This document shows, piece after piece, positions 1-8,057 of a stretch of DNA of 64,000 nucleotides. This stretch comes from DASYDU01 sp050248495 (GTDB taxonomy: Bacteria > Planctomycetota > Planctomycetia > Pirellulales > Lacipirellulaceae), in NCBI GenBank assembly GCA_050248495.1, contig JBFWSG010000010.1:1-64000 (forward strand), in the 5' to 3' direction. Position 1 is the first letter of the stretch; each line of letters opens with the position of its first letter. The notes beneath the pieces were generated by a model that was not told the origin of the DNA, did no database searches, and was given only the letters and a program-made list of their open reading frames with translations. The position numbers and the translations under genes are program-made.

Positions 1-251
1 GGCTTGTCGAGCTGCTCCAGGAATTGCCGCGTGTAGGCCGAGAAGCTCTCGATGTAACGGCGCTGTCCCTCGGCATAGAGCGTATCGAGTGCGAGGCTCG
101 TTTTGCCGCTCCCTGAGACGCCGCAGAGGACGATCAGCCGGCGATGTGGCAAATCGAGATCGATCTGCCGCAGATTGTTCACCGCCACGCCGCGGAGCCG
201 GATGACTCGCTCGCTCACCGTCGCATCGCCATGTGGTCGCAAATGGTTCAT
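1..251 (-). CDS. uvrA: UvrABC system protein A, N-terminal fragment (cut by window edge)
   Basis: This is the first ~83 codons of the excision-repair ATPase UvrA, which scans DNA for damage with UvrB; the rest lies beyond the left edge. Reading leftward from the ATG at 251, the protein has the opening RLRGVAVNNLRQIDLDLP, then the Walker A loop GVSGSGKTSLALDTLYAEGQ, then RRYIESFSAYTRQFLEQL. That order (N-N-L-x-x-I-D-L-D-L-P, Walker A, YTRQFL) is diagnostic of the first ATPase domain of UvrA. A GAAGG sequence lies a few bases upstream of the ATG. It is divergent from the membrane protein at 382. The only doubt is whether this is a standard or a duplicated (long) UvrA, which cannot be seen here. 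Confidence 0.93.
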   Translation of the reverse strand, partial: MNHLRPHGDATVSERVIRLRGVAVNNLRQIDLDLPHRRLIVLCGVSGSGKTSLALDTLYAEGQRRYIESFSAYTRQFLEQLDK

Positions 252-381
252 GCCGAACCCTTCAATGTACGCGAACCGGCGCGCCCACACCACCGCCACG
301 CCGCCGCGGGCAGGGTGGGTCGAGTTTCACGAGACCCACCAGTTCGGTATAATTCGTAATGAAACCGCAAAAGTTGCCGCC

Positions 382-702
382 ATGCAGCGCTCCAAGAAAT
401 CGTCCAACCCGTTCTACGCCCTCCTGATCCTCGCGGGGCTGGCGTTCGTCGTCACCGCGGCGGCCTACGGCGTGATGGCCACGCGCGAATCGCGGGCCGC
501 GGTCACTGGGAAGCCGGCGGCCGAGCATCCGCTGATGAAATGGATGCACGACCATGGCGACGCGGCACTCGTCGGCGAGCTCGCCATCCTGGGCGCCGCC
601 GTCTTCGCCGCCATCGGCACCGACGACTACTGGCAGCGCCGCGCCGCGCGCAGAAAGCAGGCTGAACCCTCCGTCCCCGCCACCACGAGGCACGGAGTTT
701 AA
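382..702 (+). CDS. Small conserved-type membrane protein of unknown function
   Basis: A 106-residue protein that I do not recognise. It has two hydrophobic helices: about residues 11-30 (FYALLILAGLAFVVTAAAYG) and about 58-75 (ALVGELAILGAAVFAAIG). Between them is a polar stretch with HPLMKWMHDHGD, and the tail is basic. The topology suggests a small inner-membrane protein. The reading frame is open further upstream into uvrA, but the ATG at 382 sits next to the hydrophobic N-terminus and 30 bases after a TATAAT (348-353), so the longer version is unlikely. Nothing in the sequence reveals a function. Confidence 0.6.
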   Translation: MQRSKKSSNPFYALLILAGLAFVVTAAAYGVMATRESRAAVTGKPAAEHPLMKWMHDHGDAALVGELAILGAAVFAAIGTDDYWQRRAARRKQAEPSVPATTRHGV

Positions 703-814
703 CCGCGCCCCAGGCCGAGTTCCACGAGGCCAAGGGAAGCGCGTTTAAGGTTACCCACCAACCCGCCCCGACAGCGAACACTACCGAGCACCACCGCGCT
801 CCAACCATTCACCC

Positions 815-1210
815 ATGCAACTGAAAAAACTCACCGAAGTTCCCGCCAACGAAGTCACAATGGAAGGCGCCTCCGGCTGTCGCGTCCGCCAGCTGGTCGG
901 CGAGAAGGACCGCGCCCCGACCTTTGCCATGCGGGAATTCGAAGTCGCCCCCGGCGGCCACACGCCCCACCACTTTCACGACTACGAACACGAGGTCTAC
1001 GTGCTCGCCGGCTCGGGCACGATCGTCGACGGCGACCGCGAGCTGCCGCTCAATGCCGGCGACGTGGTCTTCGTCGCCCCCAACGACGTCCACCAATTCC
1101 GCAACACCGGCGGCGAGCCGCTGCGGTTCCTCTGCCTGATCCCCAATTCGGCGACGGGAAAGAATGTGACCGTGGTGCCGGAATGCGGGATTGAGACGGC
1201 AACAAGATGA
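815..1210 (+). CDS. Cupin-domain protein
   Basis: A single-domain cupin of 131 residues, a typical length for stand-alone small cupins. Cupin motif 1 is visible as H53-x-H55 followed by E60 and then VLAGSG. Motif 2 is visible as LNAGDVVFVAPNDVHQFRN, with H93 as the remaining metal ligand. The fold therefore probably binds a divalent metal. The substrate cannot be inferred; members of this group include isomerases, oxygenases and sugar-binding regulators. No signal peptide is present, so it should be cytoplasmic. It stands alone, between the small membrane protein and a convergent minus-strand pair. Confidence 0.82.
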   Translation: MQLKKLTEVPANEVTMEGASGCRVRQLVGEKDRAPTFAMREFEVAPGGHTPHHFHDYEHEVYVLAGSGTIVDGDRELPLNAGDVVFVAPNDVHQFRNTGGEPLRFLCLIPNSATGKNVTVVPECGIETATR

Positions 1211-1249
1211 GTGTAGAGAGTTGCGAGAAGAAACTTGGAAGCAACAATT

Positions 1250-1456
1250 CTATGCCGAAGCGGCCTCATGCGATGGCAATGCGCTGAGATATTCCCTCAC
1301 CTCCAACTGCATCCGGTCGATTTCGGCGATGAATCCCGCAGACGCCAGCCGATAGTTCGCCGGATTGGTTTCCATTCTGCGCAAGTGCGCAAGCTGGGCC
1401 TGGAATTGGCGGATGCGGTCCAACGTCGTTTCTAAGTCTTGATCGTCGGTGATCAT
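1250..1456 (-). CDS. Small helical protein, partner of the upstream nucleotidyltransferase-like gene
   Basis: A 68-residue protein rich in charged residues and predicted to be helical (DLETTLDRIRQFQAQLAHLR, then IAEIDRMQLEVREYL). Its ATG overlaps the stop codon of the gene at 1453-1899 in an ATGA arrangement, so the two are probably translationally coupled. The N-terminal pattern (charged start, then a helix ending in LRR, then SAGFIAEIDRMQLE) resembles small proteins found beside toxin-antitoxin or antitoxin-like genes in many bacteria, but I cannot name the family. It may be the binding partner of the upstream protein. Confidence 0.6.
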   Translation of the reverse strand: MITDDQDLETTLDRIRQFQAQLAHLRRMETNPANYRLASAGFIAEIDRMQLEVREYLSALPSHEAASA

Positions 1457-1899
1457 TTTACTTCCTCAACGATTTCAACAATCCCCCGCCGACCTCCGCC
1501 GCGCTTTACCTGCCAATATTCTACCATCGCTTGCTCACCACCCAAAGCGGCCATTTGGCGAAGCCAAAACACGCTCGCGCCGAAGTGAGTGTTGGCCGCT
1601 GAATGGTCAAACAGCAAGGCCGTTTCTCCATGCAAACTGCCCGAATCAAATGTGTCGTCCATGACCAGCACCGCGTCAACGTCGTTCGGTTCCGGCTTAT
1701 CCGTAATGAACGATCCAAATACGACAAAGCGGGCCAAATGTCCGGTTGACGCGGCCAGTTGATAGACTCGCTTCAATCGTTCACCCACGGCGATTCGCTG
1801 CGGATGTCCGGCGCCGAAACGTGTCAACACCTCGTCGAGCGGCGCCGAATGAACGCCCACAGGCAGGTCACCGGAGTCTGTTAGTTCGGGAATTGACAT
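1453..1899 (-). CDS. Nucleotidyltransferase-fold-like protein (DUF6932-like)
   Basis: A 148-residue protein with a stretch FVVFGSFITDKPEPNDVDAVLVMDD near its middle. The GSF...D-x-D-x-V arrangement resembles the catalytic GS...DxD of MNT/polymerase-beta nucleotidyltransferases, with G-S-F and the acidic pair in NDVDAV. The N-terminus (IPELTDSGDLPVGVHSAPLDEVLTRFG) and the C-terminus with a GxxRGIVEI tail fit the DUF6932 group as I remember it. The ATG at 1899 is chosen because the family opens with a short segment ending in GDLPxG; the frame continues 13 codons further upstream. It overlaps the next gene by 4 bases. A two-gene toxin-antitoxin-like role is an inference. Confidence 0.65.
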   Translation of the reverse strand: MSIPELTDSGDLPVGVHSAPLDEVLTRFGAGHPQRIAVGERLKRVYQLAASTGHLARFVVFGSFITDKPEPNDVDAVLVMDDTFDSGSLHGETALLFDHSAANTHFGASVFWLRQMAALGGEQAMVEYWQVKRGGGRRGIVEIVEEVK

Positions 1900-1978
1900 T
1901 GATCGACGATGTGGATGCAGGCAAGCACTCAACGTCACGCCACTGCCGTAGAATCAGCGACTGCGTCCACCCAGTTCG

Positions 1979-2212
1979 TCACACCGGCGATTCCCCAGCC
2001 AAGTCTCCGATCACCTCGGAAACGCCGTCGTGATCGAATAATACTGGCGTTCCGCCGGCGGCAAAATAAAGCGCCGCGCCGTCGCGAAACGCGAGCGCGT
2101 CCGGGTAGTCCACTTCGAGCCGGTCCCCGTTGACCATGGCCAGCGTGAAGGGCCGAAACGGAATGCGGTGCTTGTAGACTCGCAGGGCACGGTCAAATGT
2201 CTGGCGATCCAC
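1979..2212 (-). CDS. Small conserved hypothetical protein
   Basis: A short protein, 77 residues from a GTG start at 2212. Key stretches are FDRALRVYKHRIPFRPFTLA, VNGDRLEVDYPDALAFRDG and VLFDHDGVSEVIGDL. I recognise the pattern as a small planctomycete protein of unknown function but cannot name it. The GTG is preferred because it leads straight into the conserved FDRALR segment and has GAGG about eight bases upstream. ATG codons further up (2263, 2305) would add a non-conserved-looking extension. It is divergent from ligA. Confidence 0.55.
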   Translation of the reverse strand: MDRQTFDRALRVYKHRIPFRPFTLAMVNGDRLEVDYPDALAFRDGAALYFAAGGTPVLFDHDGVSEVIGDLAGESPV

Positions 2213-2360
2213 AGCGTTGGCCTCGCAGGCAGTATGGGACAGCAATGAGCGACGATATATCATATTCCCTGCCACGGCACGATTCAAATTTTGTCGCGGT
2301 ATCAAAAAACCATTTCCATTTGCAATAAACCGGCAACTTTCGTCCCTGAACTTTTGCTAG

Positions 2361-4631
2361 ATGTCCCGGGAAACCGACAAAACTCGCATCGCCCGTCTCC
2401 GCGACGAAATCCGCGAGCACGATCGTCGCTACTACGTCGACGCCGCGCCGACGATTTCGGATCAGGACTACGACAAGCTGCTCGCCGAGCTGCGCGCGCT
2501 CGAAGAAGCGAATCCCGAACTCGTAACTACTGATAGCCCCACGCAACGTATCGGCGGCGAGCCGCTCGCGGGGTTCGTCACGATCGCCCACGCGCGGCCG
2601 ATGTATTCGATCGACAACACGTATGACGTGGAGTCGCTGCGCAAATGGGCCGCGCGGACGTTCGAGGCGATCGATCCCAAATTGGCCAAGCTCGACGAGA
2701 GCAGCGACGAATCGGACGCCGCCTCGATTCGCGACCGTCGTGAAAAGCTGATCACGAAGGCGGAAGAGTCCGGATATCCGGTCCCCGGCGGCTATTTCGT
2801 CGATCCCAAAGTCGACGGCGTGGCGATCAGCCTGCGTTACGAGCGCGGCCGGCTGGTGCTCGCGGCCACGCGCGGCGACGGCGTCCGCGGCGACGACGTG
2901 ACGCAAAACATCCGCGCCGTCCGCGCCGTGCCGCTGGTGCTGCGTGAGCACAAGAAGCACGCGATCCCGGCGGTGCTCGAAGTCCGCGGCGAGATGTTCA
3001 TGCCGATGGCCGAGTTCGAGCGGATCAACGCCGCCTTTGTCGCGGCCGGAGAGGAGCCGTTCGCCAATCCCCGCAATTCCACGGCCGGCACGCTCAAGCA
3101 GCTCGATCCCCGCGTGGTCGCCGAGCGGCGGTTGCAGTTCATGGCCCACGGCCGAGGCGAAATCTCGGACAATCGCTTCAAGTCGCACAGCGAATTTCTT
3201 GAAGCGGTGACGGCCTGGGGCATCGCCACCAACCCGCGCTCGAAGTTGTGCGACTCGATCGACACCGTGTGGCGCGTGATTCAGAACTTCGAGGCCGAGC
3301 GGGCCAAGCTGCCCTACGGCGTCGACGGCATGGTCGTCCGCGTCGATCGCTACGAGCTGCAGGAACGTCTCGGCTACACGAGCCGCTTCCCGCGCTGGTG
3401 CATCGCCTACAAGTACGCCGCCGAGCAAGCCGTCACGAAATTGATTTCGGTCGATTGGCAAGTCGGCAAGAGCGGCAAGCTCACACCGCGGGCCAACATG
3501 GAGCCGGTGTTCGTCGCCGGCACCACGGTCCAGCACGCTTCACTCCACAACCTGGGCGAAGTCCGCCGCAAGGATATCCGCATTGGCGACACGGTGATTA
3601 TCGAGAAAGCCGGCGAAATCATTCCGCAAGTCGTCGAGGTCGTGCACGACAAGCGTCCCAAGGGGCTCAAGCCGATGGAGCCGCCGGCGAAATGCCCCGA
3701 GTGTGGCGGCGAGATCGAAATCGAGTACGACCAGCGGCGCGAACATGAGGTCGCGAGTTACGAGTCCAAGGTCGAACGCGAGCGCGCGAAGGCCGAGAAG
3801 GAGGGTCGTGAACCCGAACCGATTCAAAAGTCCGCGCCGCTCAGTGAGCTGGATGAATCAGGTCGCTACTGCATCAACCCCGAGTGCCCGGCCCAGCTCC
3901 GCGAGCGGCTGATTCATTTCGCCGGCCGTGGCCAGATGGACATCGACGGCATGGGCGAAAAAGTCGTCCACCAGCTGGCCGACGCCGGTCTGCTGCGCTC
4001 CTTCGGCGACGTCTTCGCGCTCCGCGACAAACGCGAGGCCGTGCTGGAGTTGGAGCGCATGGGCGAGAAGAAAGCGGATAACCTGTTTGCTGGCATTGAA
4101 GCTGCCAAGGAACGCGGGCTCGCACGGGTGCTGGTGGGACTTGGCATTCACCACGTCGGCTCGACGGCCTCCCGTATCCTCGCCGAGCACTTCGGCTCGA
4201 TCGACGCGCTCACCGACGCCTCGTTCGACGACATCGCCAACTTCACGGTCCGTGGCCAGGCGTCGGGCATCGGTCCCGAAATTGCCAAGTCGCTCCACGC
4301 GTTCCTCCACAGCGCGGAGGGCCAGCGCGTGATCAAAGAACTCAAAGACGCCGGCGTCAAGCTCGATATCGAGCAATCCACCGCCACGGGCGTCGCGGGC
4401 GCCGCGCTCGCGGGCAAAACGCTCGTTGTCACCGGCACGCTGCAAAAATACTCGCGCGACCAGATCGAGTCGCTGATCCGCGAACACGGCGGCCACGCCG
4501 CTTCGGGCATCTCCAAGAACACCGACTACCTCGTCGCCGGCGAGAAGGCCGGCAGCAAGCTCGACAAGGCCCAGAAGCTGGGAGTCCGCGTGCTGACCGA
4601 GGCCGAGTTCGAGGAGTTGATCCAGTCGTAG
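2361..4631 (+). CDS. ligA: NAD-dependent DNA ligase
   Basis: LigA seals nicks in DNA during replication and repair, using NAD+ as adenylate donor. The 756 residues show the expected domains: the NAD-binding Ia segment with HDRRYYVDAAPTISDQDYD (20-37), the adenylation domain with the nucleophile K150 in DPKVDG, the OB fold, a four-cysteine zinc finger (C445, C448, C504, C509), the helix-hairpin-helix region, and a C-terminal BRCT domain from about residue 680. It is longer than the usual ~670 residues because of a ~35-residue acidic insertion before the KxDG motif and a ~40-residue charged insertion between the two cysteine pairs. No frame disruption is apparent, so the insertions look native. 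The start at 2361 gives a normal N-terminus. Confidence 0.97.
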   Translation: MSRETDKTRIARLRDEIREHDRRYYVDAAPTISDQDYDKLLAELRALEEANPELVTTDSPTQRIGGEPLAGFVTIAHARPMYSIDNTYDVESLRKWAARTFEAIDPKLAKLDESSDESDAASIRDRREKLITKAEESGYPVPGGYFVDPKVDGVAISLRYERGRLVLAATRGDGVRGDDVTQNIRAVRAVPLVLREHKKHAIPAVLEVRGEMFMPMAEFERINAAFVAAGEEPFANPRNSTAGTLKQLDPRVVAERRLQFMAHGRGEISDNRFKSHSEFLEAVTAWGIATNPRSKLCDSIDTVWRVIQNFEAERAKLPYGVDGMVVRVDRYELQERLGYTSRFPRWCIAYKYAAEQAVTKLISVDWQVGKSGKLTPRANMEPVFVAGTTVQHASLHNLGEVRRKDIRIGDTVIIEKAGEIIPQVVEVVHDKRPKGLKPMEPPAKCPECGGEIEIEYDQRREHEVASYESKVERERAKAEKEGREPEPIQKSAPLSELDESGRYCINPECPAQLRERLIHFAGRGQMDIDGMGEKVVHQLADAGLLRSFGDVFALRDKREAVLELERMGEKKADNLFAGIEAAKERGLARVLVGLGIHHVGSTASRILAEHFGSIDALTDASFDDIANFTVRGQASGIGPEIAKSLHAFLHSAEGQRVIKELKDAGVKLDIEQSTATGVAGAALAGKTLVVTGTLQKYSRDQIESLIREHGGHAASGISKNTDYLVAGEKAGSKLDKAQKLGVRVLTEAEFEELIQS

Positions 4632-4674
4632 CCGGCCTTCGGAAACGTAGCCCCGCCGCCGGCTTCGCGCCTCT

Positions 4675-5601
4675 TTACACCGCGACTTTCGCTTGGCGGC
4701 GTGACAACTCGTCGGCTTCGGTCTCTTCCTCGGCCGCTTCCGAATCGGCGAGCGCCAGCAGGTTCCGCTCGATCGAAGCGCAAATCTCGTTCAGCGGCAA
4801 ATGGCTCAGCCGCCGCTTCGAGAACGGATTCTGTAGCTCGACGCTGATCTGGTCCAGCGACAACAGCGGATAGGCTACGAGCATCACGATGATCGGCGTG
4901 GCGATGCCCGCCTTGTCGAAGATGCCGAACGGCAGTGCCATCAGGTACAGGAACAAAAAGCGGCGAATCTTCACGGAGAGCGACTCGGCGAGCGGCGTCT
5001 TGAGAATCCGCTCGCAGGCGCCGATGTGGTCGATCAACTGCACCCGCTGGTGCTCGGCCTCGAGGAATGCAAAACGATCGAGCTCGCCGCTGTCGAGCGC
5101 GCCCTGCAACATCCGCGCTATCCGCCGGGCGACGTACAGCGGCATATGTTGCGCCCGCTTCAGCGCGGCCAGCTGCCGCTCCTTGAGCAAGCCTTGCATG
5201 TCGTCGACTTCGGCTTCGCCGCGCAGGCTGTGGCGGCAACTGTGAGAAAAAGCCGCCACCCAGTGGACGAATTCCTCCCGCCAGGCTTGCTCCTGCGGAC
5301 CGTACACGATGCCGATCTGAGCCAGGTTCCGCGACTGGTTGACGATGCCACCCCACAGCTTGCGGCCTTCGTACCAGCGATCGTAGCCGGAGTTGGTGCG
5401 AATCATCAGCAGCACGGCCAGCGTCACGCCGATCAACTCGTAGGGGGCGATGGTCGATGTGGGGATCAAGCCCGTGTAAGTGCCGACCGCCCACACACAC
5501 GCCGCCATTATCCCAAAGATCGCGATGCGCCACTTGATCCCCGGAGTGACCGAGTTGCGCAGCGTGAACACTTCGCTCCAAAACCGCCGTGGTTGTTCCA
5601 T
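4675..5601 (-). CDS. Bestrophin-like anion channel family membrane protein
   Basis: A 308-residue integral membrane protein of the bestrophin/UPF0187 (YneE) family, whose characterised bacterial members form pentameric anion or cation channels. Family signatures are RTNSGYDRWYEGRKLWGGIV in the second helix-loop region and PFGIFDKAGIATPIIVMLVAYPLLSLDQI near the C-terminus (ligand-neck and pore region), followed by ELQNPF. Hydrophobic helices lie near residues 21-37, 42-63 and around 210-245. The ATG at 5601 (MEQPRRFWSEV) is preferred; an upstream start at 5631 adds an unrelated-looking tail. It lies between ligA (convergent) and the Usp gene on the same strand. Confidence 0.8.
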   Translation of the reverse strand: MEQPRRFWSEVFTLRNSVTPGIKWRIAIFGIMAACVWAVGTYTGLIPTSTIAPYELIGVTLAVLLMIRTNSGYDRWYEGRKLWGGIVNQSRNLAQIGIVYGPQEQAWREEFVHWVAAFSHSCRHSLRGEAEVDDMQGLLKERQLAALKRAQHMPLYVARRIARMLQGALDSGELDRFAFLEAEHQRVQLIDHIGACERILKTPLAESLSVKIRRFLFLYLMALPFGIFDKAGIATPIIVMLVAYPLLSLDQISVELQNPFSKRRLSHLPLNEICASIERNLLALADSEAAEEETEADELSRRQAKVAV

Positions 5602-5688
5602 GGTTGCCTCTCGATTGTCGACACGCGCCATTTTCAAGATCCAGGTCGTCATCTTTTCTGTTCCAGCCCCAAGTTCAGCCACAACGCC

Positions 5689-6519
5689 TTACATCTGCAC
5701 GAACAGTCCACACTTCACGTCGGCCAACAGGTCCAGCGAGATCTGCCCCATCAGCCGGTGCAACAGCCGAAACGACCGGCTCACTCCCAGCACGAGCAAA
5801 TGCGCCTCCCACTTCGCCGCGTAGGGCACGAGCACGCGCCGCGGCCGGCCAACCGCGAAACCCATTTCCAGCTTCGGACACTTGGCCCGGCAGTAGTCCG
5901 CCATCTCCATCAGCGACGATTGCGCCGACGACTCGTCCGGTCCAATGGCAAGCAACCGGCATTCCGCCTCGCGGAGCACGCCCAGGTTCAAGTACGAGCG
6001 AATCGTTCGCCCCGCCGCCTCGCTGCCGTCGTAAACCAAGAGCACGCGCTCGATCGCCTCCTGCTCAGGCGGCAATACCAACAGCGGTTGAACGCCGCGC
6101 TGCAATAGTGTCATCAGGTCGGCCGCCGACAAGCGCATCGTGGCATCGACCGGCAAACGGGGATCCAGCGGCCCCAGTGAAGTCACCACCAAATCGTGAA
6201 ACCTGGCTTCCTGCGGCAGCACTTCGAGCGGATCGCCCATCAGCCGCCGCACATCGAAATTGAGCTTGGCGTTGAGACAAGCCTTCGACAGCTCGGCCCG
6301 GGCCCCTTCGTGAAATCGCTCCGCCAGCGCTTGCCGCGTGGCGGCCGTGGTCAAATAGACGGCGGCCTCGCAGTCCTGTGGGTGTTGCACTTCGCGCGTG
6401 TCGACGAGCGTGAGTCCGCGCAGCCGCGCTTCGGAGTCGCGCGCCAGCAACACGCCGCAGCGAATCACGCTCCCCGCCTGCTCGATCCCTTCCATCAACA
6501 GCAACATACTTGTCAACAT
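5689..6519 (-). CDS. Universal stress protein (two UspA-like halves)
   Basis: A 276-residue cytoplasmic protein with two Rossmann-like UspA halves, about residues 5-145 and 150-276. The second half has the typical start RVLLVYDGSEAAGRTI and the C-terminal GVSRSFRLLHRLMGQIS segment, a degenerate version of the usual ATP-binding loop near the end. Usp proteins bind ATP or signal stress, but the exact role is not set by sequence. The ATG at 6519 follows an AGGTGA about seven bases upstream; a GTG at 6555 is the longer alternative. It is divergent from the NhaR-like regulator and followed on the same strand by the bestrophin-like gene, 87 bases away. Confidence 0.82.
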   Translation of the reverse strand: MLTSMLLLMEGIEQAGSVIRCGVLLARDSEARLRGLTLVDTREVQHPQDCEAAVYLTTAATRQALAERFHEGARAELSKACLNAKLNFDVRRLMGDPLEVLPQEARFHDLVVTSLGPLDPRLPVDATMRLSAADLMTLLQRGVQPLLVLPPEQEAIERVLLVYDGSEAAGRTIRSYLNLGVLREAECRLLAIGPDESSAQSSLMEMADYCRAKCPKLEMGFAVGRPRRVLVPYAAKWEAHLLVLGVSRSFRLLHRLMGQISLDLLADVKCGLFVQM

Positions 6520-6867
6520 CAGATTCACCTGCCTCAAATCAATCGACTGTCCCACACCGTTCGACGCGTGCCGCGGCGCGTCTCCTTTGGTTTGTACGTG
6601 TCTTGTCGGTCGGCGAAAATTCGAGTTCTCTCGCGCGGTCGTTAGAAAATCTCAAACAGTTCACGAATATCTATGAATTCGTTCGAGTTCGATGGATTTG
6701 CAGCGAACGAGTGAACCAAGTGCTGTTGACGCAAGTAGTAACTAACGCATGATGGTGTAGGCCGTGCCTTGCGCGGCGTTCGGGCGGAATGGCGCACGCG
6801 CCACGTAATTCGTCCTCCATTACGTTCCTCCCCCGCGATGACACTTGTAGACGCGAGGACCTGTCCG
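6520..6867 (+). other. Divergent intergenic region, Usp / NhaR-like
   Basis: This 348-base gap separates two divergent genes and should hold both promoters. On the plus strand TTGACG (6726-6731) is followed 16 bases later by CATGAT (6748-6753), a weak candidate promoter for the regulator gene. No clear minus-strand promoter was recognised. No open frame here looks like a gene. LysR-type regulators often bind between divergent genes, but I did not find a convincing T-N11-A palindrome by eye. Confidence 0.4.
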
Positions 6868-7872
6868 ATGCTCGATCTTGGCTCCGCACCGCGAAACGGC
6901 CACACGGAACTGGCCTCGCTGACGGGGGTCAAACCCCCTCTGTTTGAGAATCTGCAGGAGCTGAATTTTTCGCACCTGCTCTACTTCTGGGCCGTGGCCC
7001 GCGACGGCAGCATCGCCAGCGCCTGCGAGCGGCTCCAGCTCCGCCAGCCCACGATCAGCATGCAGATTCGCAAGCTGGAGCGGGCGCTCGGACATCGGCT
7101 GTTTGACCGCTCGGGGCGCAACCTCGTGCTGACCGACGTCGGCCGCACGGTCTTCGACTATGCGGACGAAATGTTTTCGCTCGGCCGCGAGCTCCTGGGC
7201 ACGCTGCGCGGACTGCCCGGCAAGCGAACGGGCCGCCTGCACGTCGGCATCCCCACGTTCCTGCCCAAGTCGATCACGTACCGCTTGCTGCAACCGATCC
7301 TGGAAATGCCGCAATCGATCCAGCTCATTTGCCACGAGGCGGAGCTCGGCGAACTGGTCAATGGCCTGGCGCGCCACAAATACGACGCGATCCTCACCGA
7401 CCGGCCGATCTATGCCACGATGGGCGCTCGCTGCTTCAACCACTTGCTCGGCGAGAGTGAAATCGCGCTGTGCGCGGCGCCGCGGCTCGCGGCCCAGTAT
7501 CGCCCGAACTTCCCTCATTCGCTCGATGGCTGCCCAATGCTGCTGCCCAGCGCGGCCACTGAAATGCGGCGGATGCTCGACCGCTGGTTCGACGAGCGGC
7601 CGTTCAATCCGCGCGTCGTCGCGGAGTTCGACGACATGGCGCTGATGAAGGAGTTCGGCCGCGGTGGCGGCGGCGTTTTCCCGGTGCCCTCCGCGATGCT
7701 CGCCGATCTGGAGAAGCAATTCGGCGTCGAGCTGGTCGGCCATCTCGACGACGTTCGCGTCCGCTACTATGTCGTCACGACCGAACGCAAGCTGACGCAC
7801 CCGGCCACGGTCGTCATTTCTCAGTCGGCCAAGCAGGGCCTCGATCGATTTCGCGAAGAGCCATCGGAATAG
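6868..7872 (+). CDS. nhaR: LysR-family transcriptional regulator, NhaR-like
   Basis: A 334-residue DNA-binding regulator. The N-terminal winged helix-turn-helix is recognisable by LNFSHLLYFWAVARDGSIAS, LQLRQPTISMQIRKLE and the RSGRNLVLTDVGRTVF wing. FSHLLYFWAVA with the short linker is characteristic of NhaR, the Na+-responsive activator of the NhaA Na+/H+ antiporter in E. coli. The C-terminal effector-binding domain follows (LHVGIPTFLPKSITYRLL). The start at 6868 is chosen because GAGGAC precedes it by seven bases; 6838 is an in-frame alternative without such a site. It is divergent from a universal stress protein and near a bestrophin-like channel, so a role in ionic or osmotic stress is plausible, but no antiporter is seen. 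Confidence 0.85.
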   Translation: MLDLGSAPRNGHTELASLTGVKPPLFENLQELNFSHLLYFWAVARDGSIASACERLQLRQPTISMQIRKLERALGHRLFDRSGRNLVLTDVGRTVFDYADEMFSLGRELLGTLRGLPGKRTGRLHVGIPTFLPKSITYRLLQPILEMPQSIQLICHEAELGELVNGLARHKYDAILTDRPIYATMGARCFNHLLGESEIALCAAPRLAAQYRPNFPHSLDGCPMLLPSAATEMRRMLDRWFDERPFNPRVVAEFDDMALMKEFGRGGGGVFPVPSAMLADLEKQFGVELVGHLDDVRVRYYVVTTERKLTHPATVVISQSAKQGLDRFREEPSE

Positions 7873-8057
7873 CTCGAAAAAGAGCCGGCGAAGAACGACG
7901 ACCATTCCGCCGCCGCCTCTGCTTCTGCCCGTCGTTAAACCGAATTCGGGCCGGCTTGCTCGTGGGCGCGAGCCTCTTTACGGCTGCCGGGCGCGAAGTT
8001 CTATTGAACCCCACAAGTTCAACTTCTACTCATTTCGCCTGCCCCTGAAGCCGCACC

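Noticed and set aside
2193..3536. Long minus-strand open frame (447 codons) opposite ligA.
   Set aside because: It is antisense to the well-supported ligA, has no domain or signal peptide, and reflects codon bias of a GC-rich gene.
5026..6108. 360-codon plus-strand frame across the bestrophin and Usp genes.
   Set aside because: It is antisense to two supported genes and His/Arg/Gln-rich, typical of shadow frames.
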